Shown here: piece after piece, positions 9,595 to 21,880 of the stretch | How the letters are laid out: each line of letters begins with the position of its first letter | Numbering within the stretch: position 1 is the stretch's first letter | Program-made: the position numbers and the translations under genes | From: Scalesia atractyloides | Lineage: Eukaryota > Streptophyta > Magnoliopsida > Asterales > Asteraceae | DNA length: 64,000 nucleotides | Reading direction: 5' to 3' | NCBI GenBank assembly: GCA_947069175.1 | Contig: CAMTDV010000013.1 | Span: 55,558,610 to 55,622,609, forward strand | Notes under the pieces: model-generated | The model's database searches: none | What the model saw: only the letters and a program-made list of their open reading frames with translations | Told to the model about the DNA's origin: nothing

Positions 9595-12500
9595 ATCCCC
9601 CACATGAATGAAATCGTTCAAAATACATAAAATACCAATGGAACCTCGATAGTTGAGTATTTCCGGATAAGTAGGTGTTCCCTTTGAACTTTCTGTTGTG
9701 AAGCATACTTAGTCTCCTAGCGGTTTGTTTGTAGACGAGATGTCCTTGAATAAATCCCATTTGTGTAGACGACAATACACTTCACACAATACTCTCCTTA
9801 GTCGGGTCATCCCCTCATAGTTGTGTCCAATAATGGTCGTGGAACACTTTCATGGTTCTGCGAGAGCTCTAGGAATTGTGTCCCCAATTCCATTCGAAGC
9901 GACCTCACTTCTCTCTAACATAGGTGATTCTCCTTAATCATTAAAAGCATCATGGTTCGATGATTACGCAAAATCATTTACCATGTAATATGCTTAGCCT
10001 CACAATTTGTCATTGAATTTCATAAGAATGAACTAGGACGTATTTAAACACCCTTTTATCGTTCAGGGAATATATATAACCATATATACTAGCTTATGCA
10101 TATCAGCTATGCCCCATAGTGACTACCCTTAGGCATATGAATTTGTTGTCCTATTGATCTTAGGATCTCCAGTCAACTAAGTTAGGTTTCCCTCACACAC
10201 TCTTTTCCATGGCTTTAGTCTCATTCCACAACTTGATCTCTAAATAAATCCTCAGGTTGTTGGATCCATAGCATTTCTTTGTCATTGACAAGTCACTGAA
10301 GATAACTTTGTAGTTGAGATCAATTGTCATGACGTGTTCGTAACTCGAAAGTTAACATTGCATATTGTCAATTCTAAGACTATAACCTCAGTGGCCACCT
10401 GAATCTGGTTATACTATTTATCATTTATAATTTAAGGCAAACACATCTCCATTATGCACTATGACCTTTGTGTCTTCCACTTAGTCGTCTGTTTGCAATG
10501 TTAGATTGGATTACAAAATCCTTATTGCCAAAATATTATAGTACAAATGCAAGACGCCCTCACATTTAAGTGTTATTGGCAACATCCAGAAGGGGTAATG
10601 AAAACCATATCTACATACCCTTATAGGGTTGTTTTTTCTTAAATATATTATCCCCCATATTTCTTTCCATTTGATCAACATTTCGGTAACTTCACTTATG
10701 ACGACATTTATACACATATGATTGAACAAGATCAACCTCATTATATTAGTGAATTTAACTCATATTGCATTAGCTTACATAAGCTTTCGAGCTGACCAAA
10801 GCAACAGATGCCATTGTCATAAGTTTGTCACCAACTTAGAATAATTCTAATTTAACATCTAGAATAAGCCACAAGAATGAGTTCTCCTCATTAGCTTTTC
10901 GAAAAAAATCTTCAAAAGTTACATGTCTTTTCCTTATAATGAATGAAATTCTCCCTCAACTTTGGCTATACACAAATTCTTTTTGTGTTCATACACATTT
11001 GAATGTTTAGAGTTAATTAGTCTTCGTCAAGACAAATAACTAACCAAGTATTAGTCTAGCATGCTTTAGACTACATACTTTAGCATGTGAACAGAAGATG
11101 CATCATTCTGATTCTTCACAGCCCCAAGGATATCATAATATCACTTTGCAACATTCATCCCTTGTTAAGACAAAATAATGAGACTTACTCATAATCCTAA
11201 AACATCAATATTTAGGATGGTCGCGTAAATTATTGTATATAGCACATAGCTAAATTCTATCATTCAATTAAGGAACATAACTTGTTTACCTTTGATCTTC
11301 AAGGCTTTACCATTGACTCATAAGTACTTAAACATAAGTCTTAATCCAAGTCACTTGGTGAACAAACTCATCACAAACAAGATGAATGTTCATCGTTTAC
11401 AATCACTAATATGTGGAAGATAAAGTCAACTAGATCCACACTCAACAACAGGGCATTCATAATTTTGCCATAAGTGATTTGCAAATATCTATTGTTATTC
11501 ATAAGGAGATATGTATATTTAGGATGCTCTCCCAAACGAAGGTAAAATTTCCACATTTAAGTAATAGATGCATCTACGTATAAAACTCGCAAGATTTATT
11601 AATGGTATACAATAACATATAGTACTTTTAAATTCATATATTAGAATTCAAACTTGTGAATTTTTCAATAACTTCTAACGATATATTTCGACATGAATCT
11701 CGTTTGTGTATTTAATCTCAATACACTCATTACTCACTCGTGATGAAGTTACACATTTGATGTTTCGTCTTTGACTTTAAATCAATGCAACAACTTAAGT
11801 TATTTATGTCCAAGTATTTTCATGTACTATCCATTTTAAGCCATATTCTTTTAAACAATGTATAGTTGACGTTATAGTTACTTTCTACAAAAATAATTTA
11901 TACGTCATAAACATTAGTGATTTATTTCTTTGTAAAAAATTGCATGTGTTATCCGAAGATATTGAACACAAAACAATAAAATACATTGGAAACTAAATCA
12001 TAAGTGCCAGACACTTTTGAAATTTAAACGGAAGCATAGACGATATGTAGACATCAAATATCAAAGTGCTTTTATCTTCAACACTTTATAATCTGACCAA
12101 AATCTTCTTAACGGTATCGTCCCATGACGTGTCTTGAGATACTCCCTCAATAAGATTCTATGCACTTGTAAGTACAAGTTTCTCATTTCATCTAAAAACT
12201 TTAGACTTGGACAATTCTACATAAAACAACACCAAGTCGTTACAAAGACTACATTTAAGTAGTGAACTTGAACAACTAAATTTGTTCACAACAACCCCAA
12301 GTCGTTTACCACCAAATAATATCCATGAGATTGTTACTTTGTTCACCATATGCTACTTCTAGCAAGAGTAGCGAACCATTTAAATTATCAATACTATGCA
12401 AAACTTTGTTTTAAAAATCAATCGAAAACATTTCCTTAGTTTTGAAATATACTATATTAATAATATCAACTATTTCTCATCATTTTTAATGCACTTATTA

Positions 12501-14509
12501 GCAATTAAATGTTTACATAAAACATTTCCATTCATTATGACTTATATAATGAACAATCTCTAACCTTGTATTTGTGATACACATTTTCTACACACGTGTT
12601 AGAAAATTTAAGCCATTTTATATATATATAACATGACCATTTGGATTTAGAAATCACAAATTAAAGTTAGTGATAAATCCCATACAACAACACCATCACT
12701 TTATGGTGATTTAATTCTTGAAGCCAATCAAACATCAACTTCAATGTATGACTTTATATTTCTAAACCATGCAAAGCATTAATGTGTTTATATTCACTAA
12801 AATCAATTCTACAACAAATTATTTATATAAAATGTTTACATAAAACATTTCAAAGCGTTTGTATTCTAACCATTTTTAACAATCATGTTAAAATGGGAAA
12901 AAAAATCTAGCGCGCACGTTAGAAATATTAACATTTCCACTAAATGTTAATTCGACTTGTTATAAACTCATATACGGTTCATATAAATAAGTCACTTCTA
13001 ATACACATATTTAAAAATAAACAACTAAAAATTGCTTCCAAACAAACACTTTTCATGAACCGTTTCTAACACGCATGTTAGAAGACAAATGATTACAAAA
13101 ATCATTTGCATTTATTTTATAAACTGTTTCTAACACTTTCATGAACCGGTTCTAACATGCATGTTAGAAGACAAATGATTACAAAAATCATTTGTTTTTT
13201 TATAAACTGTTTCTAACACTTCTGATAGAATTAAATAATTACAAAATTGTTTTAAATCTTATCAATAAATATGTTCTAACATACTTGTTAGAAATAAATG
13301 ATTATAATAATCATTATCATACTAATAGGTTCTAACAAGCTCATTAGAAATAAATGATTACAAAAATCGTCATAAAACATATCAGCTTGTATAAAGAACC
13401 CAATTCTAACATGCTCGTGTAGAAATAAATGAGTAAAAAATCATTATAAGGCTTATTTGTTCATATAAATCAATGGGTGGATGAAGAGTCTACTTTAAAT
13501 AGAACTTAATTAGAGACTTAAAACTCTAATCAAATAACATAAAGCTTTTATTTAAAGACATGAAAATTCTACTCAAGAGAATTTAACGTTTACAAAAAAC
13601 GTATGGTTTGCACCCATAATTCCGGTTTAACACATAAGTAAGAGAAATTTAACGTTTACAAAAAACGTATGGTTTACACTAATAAACCCGTTCTAACACA
13701 AAGCTTAGAAAAATTAACGATTCCAAAATCGTTTCAAAACCAAACGATTGAACCAAACTATTCGTTTTGTACCACGGTATAGGATTTAAGATTATAACTC
13801 AATCTCAATAAATCCAAACACAACAAGTTGTACTACATACATATTTCCCAAAAAAATATTTATAAGATCATAATCTCTAAAAAATATTTATTTTTATTAT
13901 AAATCATTTCGTAAGCCAAAAATCCTTATAAATAAAGTTTTAAAATTATAGCAACAATCTCACGAATTCTGTTTTGAGTTTGTAGGACATGTGTCACAAT
14001 TTTATAATAAAAATTATATAAATAAATATAAAAATTGTAAAGATAATCTCTTTACACAATTTTAAGAAATTGTAGTACCCGTACCATGTAGAAATCCATA
14101 CAAAATAAAATATGAATACAACATATTTAAATAAATCGGTTCAAATCGTTGTCTTCAACAAGAGCCTTAACCGCATCTTCTTGTATGGTCTGTTGTATAA
14201 TCTTCAACGAACTCTTGAATCGCGTCTCCTTGTATGATCCTTTGTGTGGCCTTCAACGAGATCTTGAACCACATCTTCTTATACAATAACTTCCTACAAA
14301 ATGAACAAACAAGTGTTGACGTTGTGGCTGGGGCACGTGTTCAACACGCTTCTCTTAAAATAGATTTTGTGCCTCTACTAAAGATGACGCGTCTGTCTCT
14401 CAGGGTACAACAGCCAGAGCAGTTTGTACTGGCGGAAATGGCCACGAGCCCGAGGTTAAACTGGATAAAATTATAGTGTTAGAACTTTTGGATAAAAATA
14501 ATGATACGT
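9595..14509 (-). other. Interior of the LARD-like element, no coding capacity seen
   Basis: I found no gag, protease, RT, RNase H or integrase motif in this 4.9 kb. Reading frames are short (80 codons or fewer) and show no recognisable motif. The part nearest the polypurine tract (9600-10760) is less AT-rich than the rest. From 12880 onward the sequence becomes a series of hairpin-forming repeats. Confidence 0.6.
13064..13425. repeat. Cluster of paired palindromes in the LARD interior
   Basis: Two kinds of inverted repeat alternate. The first is TTCTAACATGCATGTTAGAA at 13150-13169, a perfect 20-bp palindrome, with related copies at 13064, 13211, 13274, 13330 and 13402. The second is a hairpin with arms ACAAATGATT and AATCATTTGT and a 5-nt loop at 13171-13195, with related copies at 13086, 13296, 13350 and near 13417. 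Unit spacing is about 56-86 bp. Weaker half-copies lie at about 12590 and 12905. Confidence 0.8.
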
Positions 14510-14892
14510 TGGAGATGAAATTGAGTAGAAAAAACTTATATCTCTAACTACCCAACACATGGGTATTTAAGTATCTCTTCTTTTCAAGAACTCTCCATAA
14601 ATTCATGTGTTTTCTTGTATTACTTTCTCTTGTATTTTTCTAGCCTCTTTTTTTCTCTATCTTAAAATGAGACACATAACCTACTATTTTTACAAGAGTT
14701 GAGAATAAGTGAAAAGTCTCACTTAATTAGTTATTTTATTAGAGACATAAACTCTAATAATAACAAATAAATTGGCATAAAAACTCTACTTAAGAGTTTA
14801 TCATCAATATGAAAAGTCTAGTAAATAATTATAGTCTTAATAAATTATAATTTCGCTAAATTAATATCTATTCACACTATATAAATTTCCAA
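14510..14892 (-). repeat. 5' LTR of the LARD-like element
   Basis: It starts TGGAGATGAAATTG and runs to ATAAATTTCC at 14890, where an A run replaces the expected CAACA end. It is the partner of 9216-9594. Confidence 0.7.
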
Positions 14893-17290
14893 AAAAAAAA
14901 AAAACGCGATCTTAAACAAGTCTTCGTTACTTCCATATCAAAGCCATCTAGATTGAGGTCATGTCTTTAACTTCGTAGTTTAATTACACATATCTTAACC
15001 AACTAAACTAAATGGATAACACATGTTTTTTTGTTTTTCTTTTTAATCTGGAATTAACATAAAATTATCTTATTTAAAACAAATATAAAAAATCTAATGT
15101 AAACCATCTATGACGCACCACTTTACTTTTCATTTCTTTATGGCCACTTAATAGTTACATATCTTGCTTAAGAAATTTTGATTCCTCTATTTTCATGAAC
15201 CAAACTCATCCATATTGGTCTAACACCTTAGCCAAGGATTCGCATGGATTTACACAATCATGAATAAAAAAACATTATGACGTCACATATAGGAACTCAA
15301 ATATAGTGAATTATTGAACAAAAATATAGAGATAATTTTTTGAACGGCAAATGTTTGACCTTTGACAAATTTATGAACCCATGTACAGTTATATTTTGTC
15401 AAAATTCTTTCATAATTTATGAAACTTATATATGAACCCAGATATAGTTATATTTTGTCAAAATTCTTTCATAATTTATGAAACTTAAATGTTACTCGTT
15501 TTATAAGAAAAAAATATTAAACTTATATATGAACCCAGATATAGTTATGTTTTGTCAAAATTCTTTCATACTTTATGAAACTTAAATGTTACTCGTTTTA
15601 TAAGAAAAAGAAAAAGAACTCACGCCTACTAACGAACAAAAAAGGAAGACGTAAAAACGTTAAACCACGCATGTGCATGGTGGCGTGTTAACTCGTAAAA
15701 AAATACGCACCGAAATATAAAAAAAGAAAAGAATAACCAGGTCGACTTTTGACTAGCGCGTTACGAAGGGCCCGTAAGAAATATTGTGACCAAAGTTGAA
15801 AGCAGAAAAGTATTATGGTTAAAAGTGAAAAATTATTTGGACAAATTTCTAAAAGTTGGAATATATAAGGGTTAAACATGAAAAGTTTTTTTTTTGTGAC
15901 ACATTGGTAAAAGTTGAAACCTATAGATTAAAAAGTAAAAAAAATATTAATTTTTGTGAGTGATAAGAAAGTTAATAAATTATATATATAGTTAGTTATG
16001 TATAGTTAATATTTATAAGAAAAAAAAGGAACTCACGCCTACTTTACATTTTTAAATTAAATATATTTAATTACATTTCTCGTTAGTTTTATTATGAATT
16101 GAACTATTAAATTAGAGGAATGAATCTTCGATTTTATGCACAACTATCAAAAATATTCCTCAAATAAAGATCTTGACGATGATGTTTTTGTACTTTTTTT
16201 ATTAAAATAACTAAATGAGGTATTTTTCAATAATAGTAATGCTACTATTATTATATAGGAGTATCATTATAGAATAAAAATATCAAAATTTAGTGATAGA
16301 GGGGATGCATGTATTGTGGCGAACATGTATGGTTTCTTTCCCTGTCAAACAATCAATGCAACAACTCACCTCAAGATTCACTTGGGTTCTAATATCCACA
16401 GCCATAAAATAGAGTTCATGTTCACCAACTCATCCTCACCAATTGGATGTATTTACCAATTCTGACATTTTCTATTTTAATGGATTTAGTTATATTAGTC
16501 CTGGTTTTTTTGTATTTTTTTAATTCCAATATTTCCCATAGCCCTATACCCTTAAAAGCATATTGGAAGATTTCAAGATTTACAAACAACCACACCTTAA
16601 ATAGAATGAAGAAAGAAACAAAGGGTACCAAAAGAAATGTTATTAGGTGATCAAATATACAAGTTCTTTGTCATTTTTAGTCTTTAACTCTTTATACCTA
16701 TATAATGATATATTATTTGAAACAATTGTTGGGGACTTGGGGTTAATGCATACAATGATGTCAAAAGTGAGGGTCCAATTTCTTTTTAATCATTTCTCGT
16801 TCTTCTTTCTTGTTTTGAATGGCGTTAAACGGGCTAGTAAAGTCGAATAAGCATTAGTTTAGGGGTAAACTTGTAGTAATATTAGTTGAGTTTACTCGTT
16901 CGTAATCTTTTAATCCGAGCTAGAAACCAAAGATGTACATTTATTCGAACGTGCTAACGAGCAATCTACCAACAACTCAAACTCAGCTCAAATGTTTATA
17001 CATGCCAAATTAGATCGAGCTATATTACTAGTGAGATTTTAGTTACCGAACTAGTTATGGATAAGTTTCAAGTCAAGAGATAGTCAACAAACAAATGACT
17101 TACTATTTTTGGAGGATGTTATAGAAGTATATATCAGATTTACTTTGTGATAGATCTGAACAATATCATTTTTCAAGGGGTCTTAATGTTAATTCATTAC
17201 AGTGATATCAAATGAATGCTAGCACAAATCCCCTCACCATTAAGGGTTAAAATAGGGCGAGAATAAAACTGAATTAACGAAAATCAAAAT
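14893..17290. other. AT-rich DNA without a recognisable gene
   Basis: No protein domain, RNA gene or element end was recognised. It contains the direct repeats at 15371-15620. A segment with the 18-bp core GAACTCACGCCTACT is seen twice (near 15612 and 16030). Several purine-rich stretches occur between 15700 and 15960. Frames of up to 69 codons are present but have no recognisable motif. Confidence 0.5.
15371..15612. repeat. Three direct repeats
   Basis: Units begin TGAACCCA at about 15371, 15433 and 15530. They share TTTTGTCAAAATTCTTTCAT and TTTATGAAACTT. The second and third also share a tail ending TTACTCGTTTTATAAGAAAA. The third differs from the second by few bases. Confidence 0.8.
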
Positions 17291-17469
17291 TGAATAACCG
17301 AATTAACTAAATAAAAAAAACCGAAGCGATAACTCATGGTTCGGTTTCGGTTAATCATATATCTCAAACCGAACCAAATTGATTTTTTCAAAAAATTTTT
17401 TTTTACCAAAAATCATAAAAAAAAATCAACTTTTCTAAAAAAATAAAAAAACTAGTTTTTTTTCCATTT

Positions 17470-17545
17470 ACAGCAGCCGTAAATGCTGTAAAAAGTGATG
17501 TCATGCTTGTGTCATCAGCTTTTTACATCTGCTGTAAGGGGTCGA
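17470..17545. repeat. Short inverted repeat
   Basis: TTACAGCAG and TGTAAAAAG on the left pair with CTTTTTACA and TGCTGTAA on the right, about 40 bp apart, next to A- and T-rich runs. It could be the remains of a small inverted-repeat transposon, but no target duplication was identified. Confidence 0.4.
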
Positions 17546-17700
17546 AAAACATCATTTCGAATTTTTTAAATTTTTTTACGACAATCTTTTCTAACATTTT
17601 AATTTAAGGATGTGAAAAAAATGGAGGCAAAACTCACACGGGAAGACCGAATTCTCTAAGTTTTCACAACTAGGAAGGGTTTTTCCTTGATCTTGATCCT

Positions 17701-17727
17701 TATATATATACACATATATACACACAA

Positions 17728-17760
<33 letters not shown>

Positions 17761-17772
17761 AAGAGAGAGGGA
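17701..17772. repeat. TA/CA/GA compound microsatellite
   Basis: Runs of TA, CA and then GA dinucleotides follow one another. The frame read across it on the minus strand is not a gene. DNA from 17773 to about 18140 has no recognised feature; its start (GAGAGACCC, then GAGAACGG-like words) is somewhat like plant Helitron 5' ends, which I could not confirm. Confidence 0.85.
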
Positions 17773-18139
17773 GAGAGACCCGGGTTCTGAAGAAAACGGT
17801 CAAAAGTATGAAAACGATGAGAACGGATCTGCGTTGACACGTGTCTATGGCGCTAATAATATGCGGGGGTACGATTGTCATTCAACGTTAATTTTGAACA
17901 TTATCTTATTTGTCAAAGCCTTTTTATTCCTATTTGAAACAAAACTCCAAAATTTTCATGTTAGCTGTTATCTCCTCTTCAAGTTTCCGAGATCAATGGC
18001 GTTTGATATGCATTGCGAGTTACAGGGTAATCTGTTAGACCTTTGTTTGAGCATATCTGATACGTAATTGAAAGCCAGTACTCGTATATGTTTAAGCTTA
18101 TGTTTTTATGTAACATTTAGTTTCGAATAGCCTACTTTT

Positions 18140-19430
18140 GATTGGATTTGTGTTTACAGGTCTTACGGAGTTTAAGTAGCTATTCAGGAGCTTTCCGGAG
18201 CGTCGGGGCGGAAAGCGGGTCAATCGGGAGTGCGAAATGGGAAAAATCAGAAAACATGATTTGGAGAAGCCGTCGCCGACGCCCTTCAGATAGGTCCGTC
18301 AGCAAAAATTGTTCGTAGGCAGTGGATTAGAGCGACGGAGAAAAATCAGAAGAACTAAGGGCCGTCGGTGATGCCCTACTAGGCCGTCGGCGATGCCCCT
18401 CCCTTATGGCAGAGGCTGAAACTTGTTTGGGGACGGTTTATATCATGTTGGTTGACCATTTTCGGGGGGTTACACAATTCTGGAGGTTGAAACACCATCT
18501 TCGAGGCAAGAACACCAAAACCTTCAATTCTAATCCATCCATTCATCCATCATTATCCGAATTGATCATCCATCATCCAATACCCTAATTCATCATCATC
18601 ATCATCATCCAACATTCAATCCATTCAGCATCACCACTCACCATAAACCCTAATCCTCATCAAAGCTTCAAGATGTCAATGTTCGAGCTCTCATTAACCA
18701 GCGACCATGTTTCGTTCACCATGAGCTGCTAGTCTCTTCGGGTTTCTCCCCGGTGTAGGTTGTTGTAAGTTTCTAGGGTTAAATATTGTTTGAGTTTTGA
18801 TTTGTGACAATTTGTGATTTGATTTTGAATCCTATGATAATTGACTTGCATTTGTATTGTATTCGTGAATTGTCGAATGAGTTATGAAATTTGACTTTGT
18901 GAAATGTTTATGTGTGCTTATGCCTTGTCTAGGTTATAATTTACATGTTCTTGGTAACGAAGTGCATTGTAGTCCGTCGTGTATGACATCGATAGCTTTT
19001 GGCACCTAAACCACGCAACACTAAACTCGTTGGTCATTTTTACAAGTGAATTGAATCTAAGACGTGTAGGAACCCTAGGACTTCGATTACCGAACCGGGT
19101 GTGAACGTTTGTCCAAAATATTGTTTTAATCATTTAATCAAGCTTTCGTGCATCGATTCAAGTTTTTCATAGTTTAGTAATTAAAATTAAAAAAAATCGT
19201 TGGTACATCCCGACACCCTGTTCAAACAAACAAAATTAATCAAAAACATAGCAAGCTTCATAAATTGTGACAACCTTTAAAATCAATCGCATCAATCGCA
19301 AACCTCAAACTCTTCATGGTTCGACCCCTTACTATCACTAACACATTGTTAAGGTTAATTAGGGCATATACATACTATCTTTGACAGGGGGACGACACTC
19401 CAATCAATATTTATTATTCGTGTTGCGTTC
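18140..19430 (+). repeat. LTR-like sequence, possibly Tat/Athila-type gypsy
   Basis: Non-coding, with GC-rich CGTCGGCGATGCCC-like words at 18270-18400, CAT/ATC-rich runs at 18530-18630, a segment near 18715-18760 (ATGAGCTGCTAGTC, then TCGGGTTTCTCC), and an end near 19310-19410 (GGTTCGACCCCTTAC, then TTTGACAGGGGGACGAC). In my reading this order resembles LTRs of large Tat/Athila-type gypsy elements. No PBS, polypurine tract or partner LTR was found, so the assignment is tentative. Confidence 0.35.
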
Positions 19431-20190
19431 TTCAAGCAAATCATATAAGGCAATGACGTTTTGTTTATTATATCTCTTAAAATGGAGTTTATTTTGGTAT
19501 TAATATAAATTCAAATTAGCAGTGGCGTTTATTTGTTTCTTTATCCACGTTTTGATATGTTTAATGGTGTTTCAATTCCAACAACATAAAAGTGATGGCG
19601 CTTTACTTTGTTTCTTTGTTCGAACTAGTCATGTAAATGCTATGGCGTTTTTGCTTATTGCATGTGGTTATGATGGTGTTATGTTTGTATTTATATTTTC
19701 TATATTAACCTTGGTGTTTATTTTGATGCGTTTAATGGCATTTCAATCTAAACAACTGGTTAAGGAATGTACATTATCAACGATTAATGGCGTTTAATTG
19801 TGTTTCAATCCAAACAACTCGTTAAGGATGTTTTGATGTGTTTAATAGTGTTTCATTCCTAATAACTCGTTAATCAAATTACGGTATTTGATGTCTTTAG
19901 TGGCGTTTCAATCCAAACAACTCGTTAAGGAATGGCGTCAACATCAACTCTTTTTGAATTTTTATTGATTTAACAAATGGCGTTTTCATTTAATTATGAT
20001 GTTTTCATTTATATTAAAACTTACTTTTTGTCCTTTTAAATCATGAATGATTGTACATTATCAACGATTCATGGCGTATAGATCATATATGATTAAATGA
20101 TAATGTTGGCTTTATTTTGTGCACGGCTTGTACTTTTCCAGTGTCAAGGTTATTGAATCATCTCATTACTGTTTATGGCGGTTGTGTTGT
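19430..20190 (+). repeat. Left subterminal repeats of a FAR1-type MULE
   Basis: ATGGCGTTT and close variants recur at about 19523, 19594, 19642, 19788, 19903, 19934, 19977 and 20070, interspersed with AACAACTCGTTAAGG-like words (19750, 19815, 19917). The same ATGGCGTTTT word, in the same orientation, recurs at 51296-51360 and 52223-52395, on the other side of the transposase pieces. Exact element ends and the 9-bp target duplication expected for a MULE were not located. Confidence 0.5.
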
Positions 20191-20421
20191 TTTTCAGAAG
20201 AGAATGTTGCGTCGAATGAAAGGATTTGCCCGAAAATTGGTTCTACATTCAAGATTCTTGTTGCTAGAGACGATCTACAACTGAAGACATGAATAATTTT
20301 CGGAAGCTTTGATGGTTGTTATTTTTTGTATCTTAAGTATGCGACGGCTGGGGGGTTTACTTTAATGTAAGGGACTGAAAGGATAAACACCATAGGTGAA
20401 AAGCATATAAAGTATTACATG
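20190..20421 (+). pseudogene. N-terminal part of FAR1-type MULE transposase, interrupted
   Basis: After a TTTTCAG acceptor-like site a short reading ENVASNERICPKIGSTFK resembles the start of the FAR1 DNA-binding domain (P-x-G-x-x-F). After a frame break, EKHIKYY at 20398-20418 runs up to the insertion point. The frame continues on the far side of 29 kb of inserted LTR elements at 49705. The ACATG at 20417-20421 is repeated at 49705-49709, which proves that the two halves were once joined. FAR1 proteins are transposase-derived; here the context of MULE-domain pieces favours the transposon. Confidence 0.55.
20417..20421 (+). other. Target duplication ACATG of the solo LTR, left copy
   Basis: ACATG immediately precedes the TGTCACA start of the solo LTR. 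The right copy is 49705-49709, immediately after the LTR end GCGTTACA. Confidence 0.85.
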
Positions 20422-20428
20422 TGTCACA
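20422..20428 (+). repeat. First seven bases of the interrupted solo LTR
   Basis: TGTCACA is the start of the LTR that continues at 47516. The last five bases, TCACA (20424-20428), are the left target duplication of the gypsy array. Confidence 0.8.
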
Positions 20429-20613
20429 TGTAACATTTGTAAAAATTGGGTTTTCAAAAACCCGCTCCGTTTTGTAATCGAATATCAAGTTATAAAAGCT
20501 ACGTTGAATATTTATGATTATTTTGATTTAAAACGATACATAATTAATAAATAAACTAAACTATAAAAATTATATTTGATAAAAAGTTAAAACAAAATAA
20601 ATAAAAAAATTTT

Positions 20614-20705
20614 GTTGCTGCCGGGACTCGAACCCGGGTCAGCCAAGACACACTTCAGCGACTTAACACCCACTCACAAGACCACTCCGCCACATTGTGT
20701 CTTCT
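20614..20705 (-). other. tRNA-Ser/Leu-like module in LTR1, antisense
   Basis: On the minus strand, A box TGGCGGAGTGG (20682-20692) and B box GGTTCGAGTCC (20624-20634) both fit Pol III internal-promoter consensus. The T arm has a perfect 5-bp stem, CCGGG/CCCGG. The spacing fits a class II tRNA with a long variable arm. The acceptor strands (CACAATG and CAGCAAC) do not pair, so it is tRNA-derived rather than a working tRNA. The direction is opposite to that of the retrotransposon. Confidence 0.75.
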
Positions 20706-21540
20706 GCTAACTCTAGGAACACAAATGAAATTTATACACAAACCCAGTTAAAACCGGTTGCGCCATCTGAGAAACGGTAATCGGCAAACCAATCGTCAAT
20801 TCATTGTTTATTCACACATTCAGTTTATAACCGATGCACCGACGGTTTTTAATCAAATCGGAATTGATTAAACATAAAGCCTCATCATTATCGGTTTTTA
20901 AAACCGAAAAATCATCAAGTCCAGAGTTCTTCAACTTCAGACCACTCTCGCGACTCAGAGATATCATACCAATACTCCATTTCATTTTCGTCGCATTTTC
21001 AGACCATCAGAACGCCTAAATCAGCTCGCCGGAATTTTCTGCAAAAGTCGCCGGAAAACCGTATTCAACTCAAACCGGTAAAATACCTCTACTTTACTGT
21101 TTCAATCAGTTGTTAGAACCTTACTAACATTAACCCATCGCTCATAATCAACCACAGACGACATTACTGGACTTTCTGTTTTCACCGGAAAACTTCTGGA
21201 ATTGTCGGAAACTCACTGATTACCGGTATGCTCATTCCAACGTGCTGATAATCAATACTCATTAGTTCAATTTCACATCTAATCCCTTAAACCTGTTAAT
21301 TGATTCTCACAGCCGAAGGTTCCAAAACAGAGCCGACGAACTTCGCCGGATCCTCTGAAGAAGACGATCTATTCGGTATTTTCTTCCCCAAACTTTTCGG
21401 TTCAATGCATTCAAATTGGTCATCATGTTCATTAACTAAATTAATCGCGTATCAGTTGTTTTGATTGATGTCTGTGTTTGTAATGAAGAAGACGAGTTCA
21501 AAGATGACATAAGATTAATTAAAATCGGAATTATAAACGG

Positions 21541-21615
21541 GTTAGACACACAGTCCAGCGGTGGACTGTGTGCAAAATACACACGCACGTCCCGAGTTCG
21601 ATTCCTGCTATACGC
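21541..21615 (+). other. tRNA-like module with 11-bp hairpin in LTR1, first copy
   Basis: Perfect 11-bp arms CACACAGTCCA (21547-21557) and TGGACTGTGTG (21562-21572) enclose GCGG. The sequence AGTCCAGCGG also fits the A-box pattern. A B-box-like AGTTCGATTCC follows at 21595-21605. Confidence 0.65.
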
Positions 21616-21709
21616 ACTCCTTATATAATAAAACGCCTTTTAGTTTAAAAACTAAACCGGGATAACTCAGTTAGTTATTAAGTATAATAGAAACCGAGAT
21701 AATAACCAG

Positions 21710-21783
21710 GTTAGACACACAGTCCAGCGGTGGACTGTGTGCAACATGAACCATACGTCGCGCGTTCGAAACCCGTCACTAGC
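21710..21783 (+). other. tRNA-like module with 11-bp hairpin in LTR1, second copy
   Basis: Hairpin at 21716-21741 with the same arms and loop, followed by GCGTTCGAAACC near 21762-21773. It lies 169 bp after the first copy, and both start with GGTTAGACACACAG-like bases. Confidence 0.65.
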
Positions 21784-21880
21784 ACCGGTCCGATTGAATT
21801 AAAATGTTTTTGCAAATAAAGGAAATTCGGTTAAATTGAATAAGTGTATAAATATAATTAAAAACAAGATTATTTCGGGT

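Larger units (their letters stand above)
9216..14892 (-). mobile_element. Non-coding LTR retrotransposon (LARD-like)
   Basis: Two similar LTRs (9216-9594 and 14510-14892) flank 4.9 kb that has no retrotransposon protein on either strand. Orientation is minus: immediately right of the left LTR lies CAATCCCCCACATG, the reverse of a polypurine tract, and the LTR then reads TGTTGGAAATTT on the minus strand. The expected initiator-Met primer-binding site left of 14510 is only partly recognisable (TGATAC at 14502-14507). Outer flanks (ATGAA on the left, an A run on the right) do not match, so no target duplication survives. The interior is AT-rich and holds a palindrome cluster. Confidence 0.7.

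Noticed and set aside
17773..18140. Helitron 5' end
   Set aside because: Some GAGAGA and GAGAACGG words resemble plant Helitron starts, but no CTRR 3' end with a hairpin, nor Rep/helicase sequence, was found.
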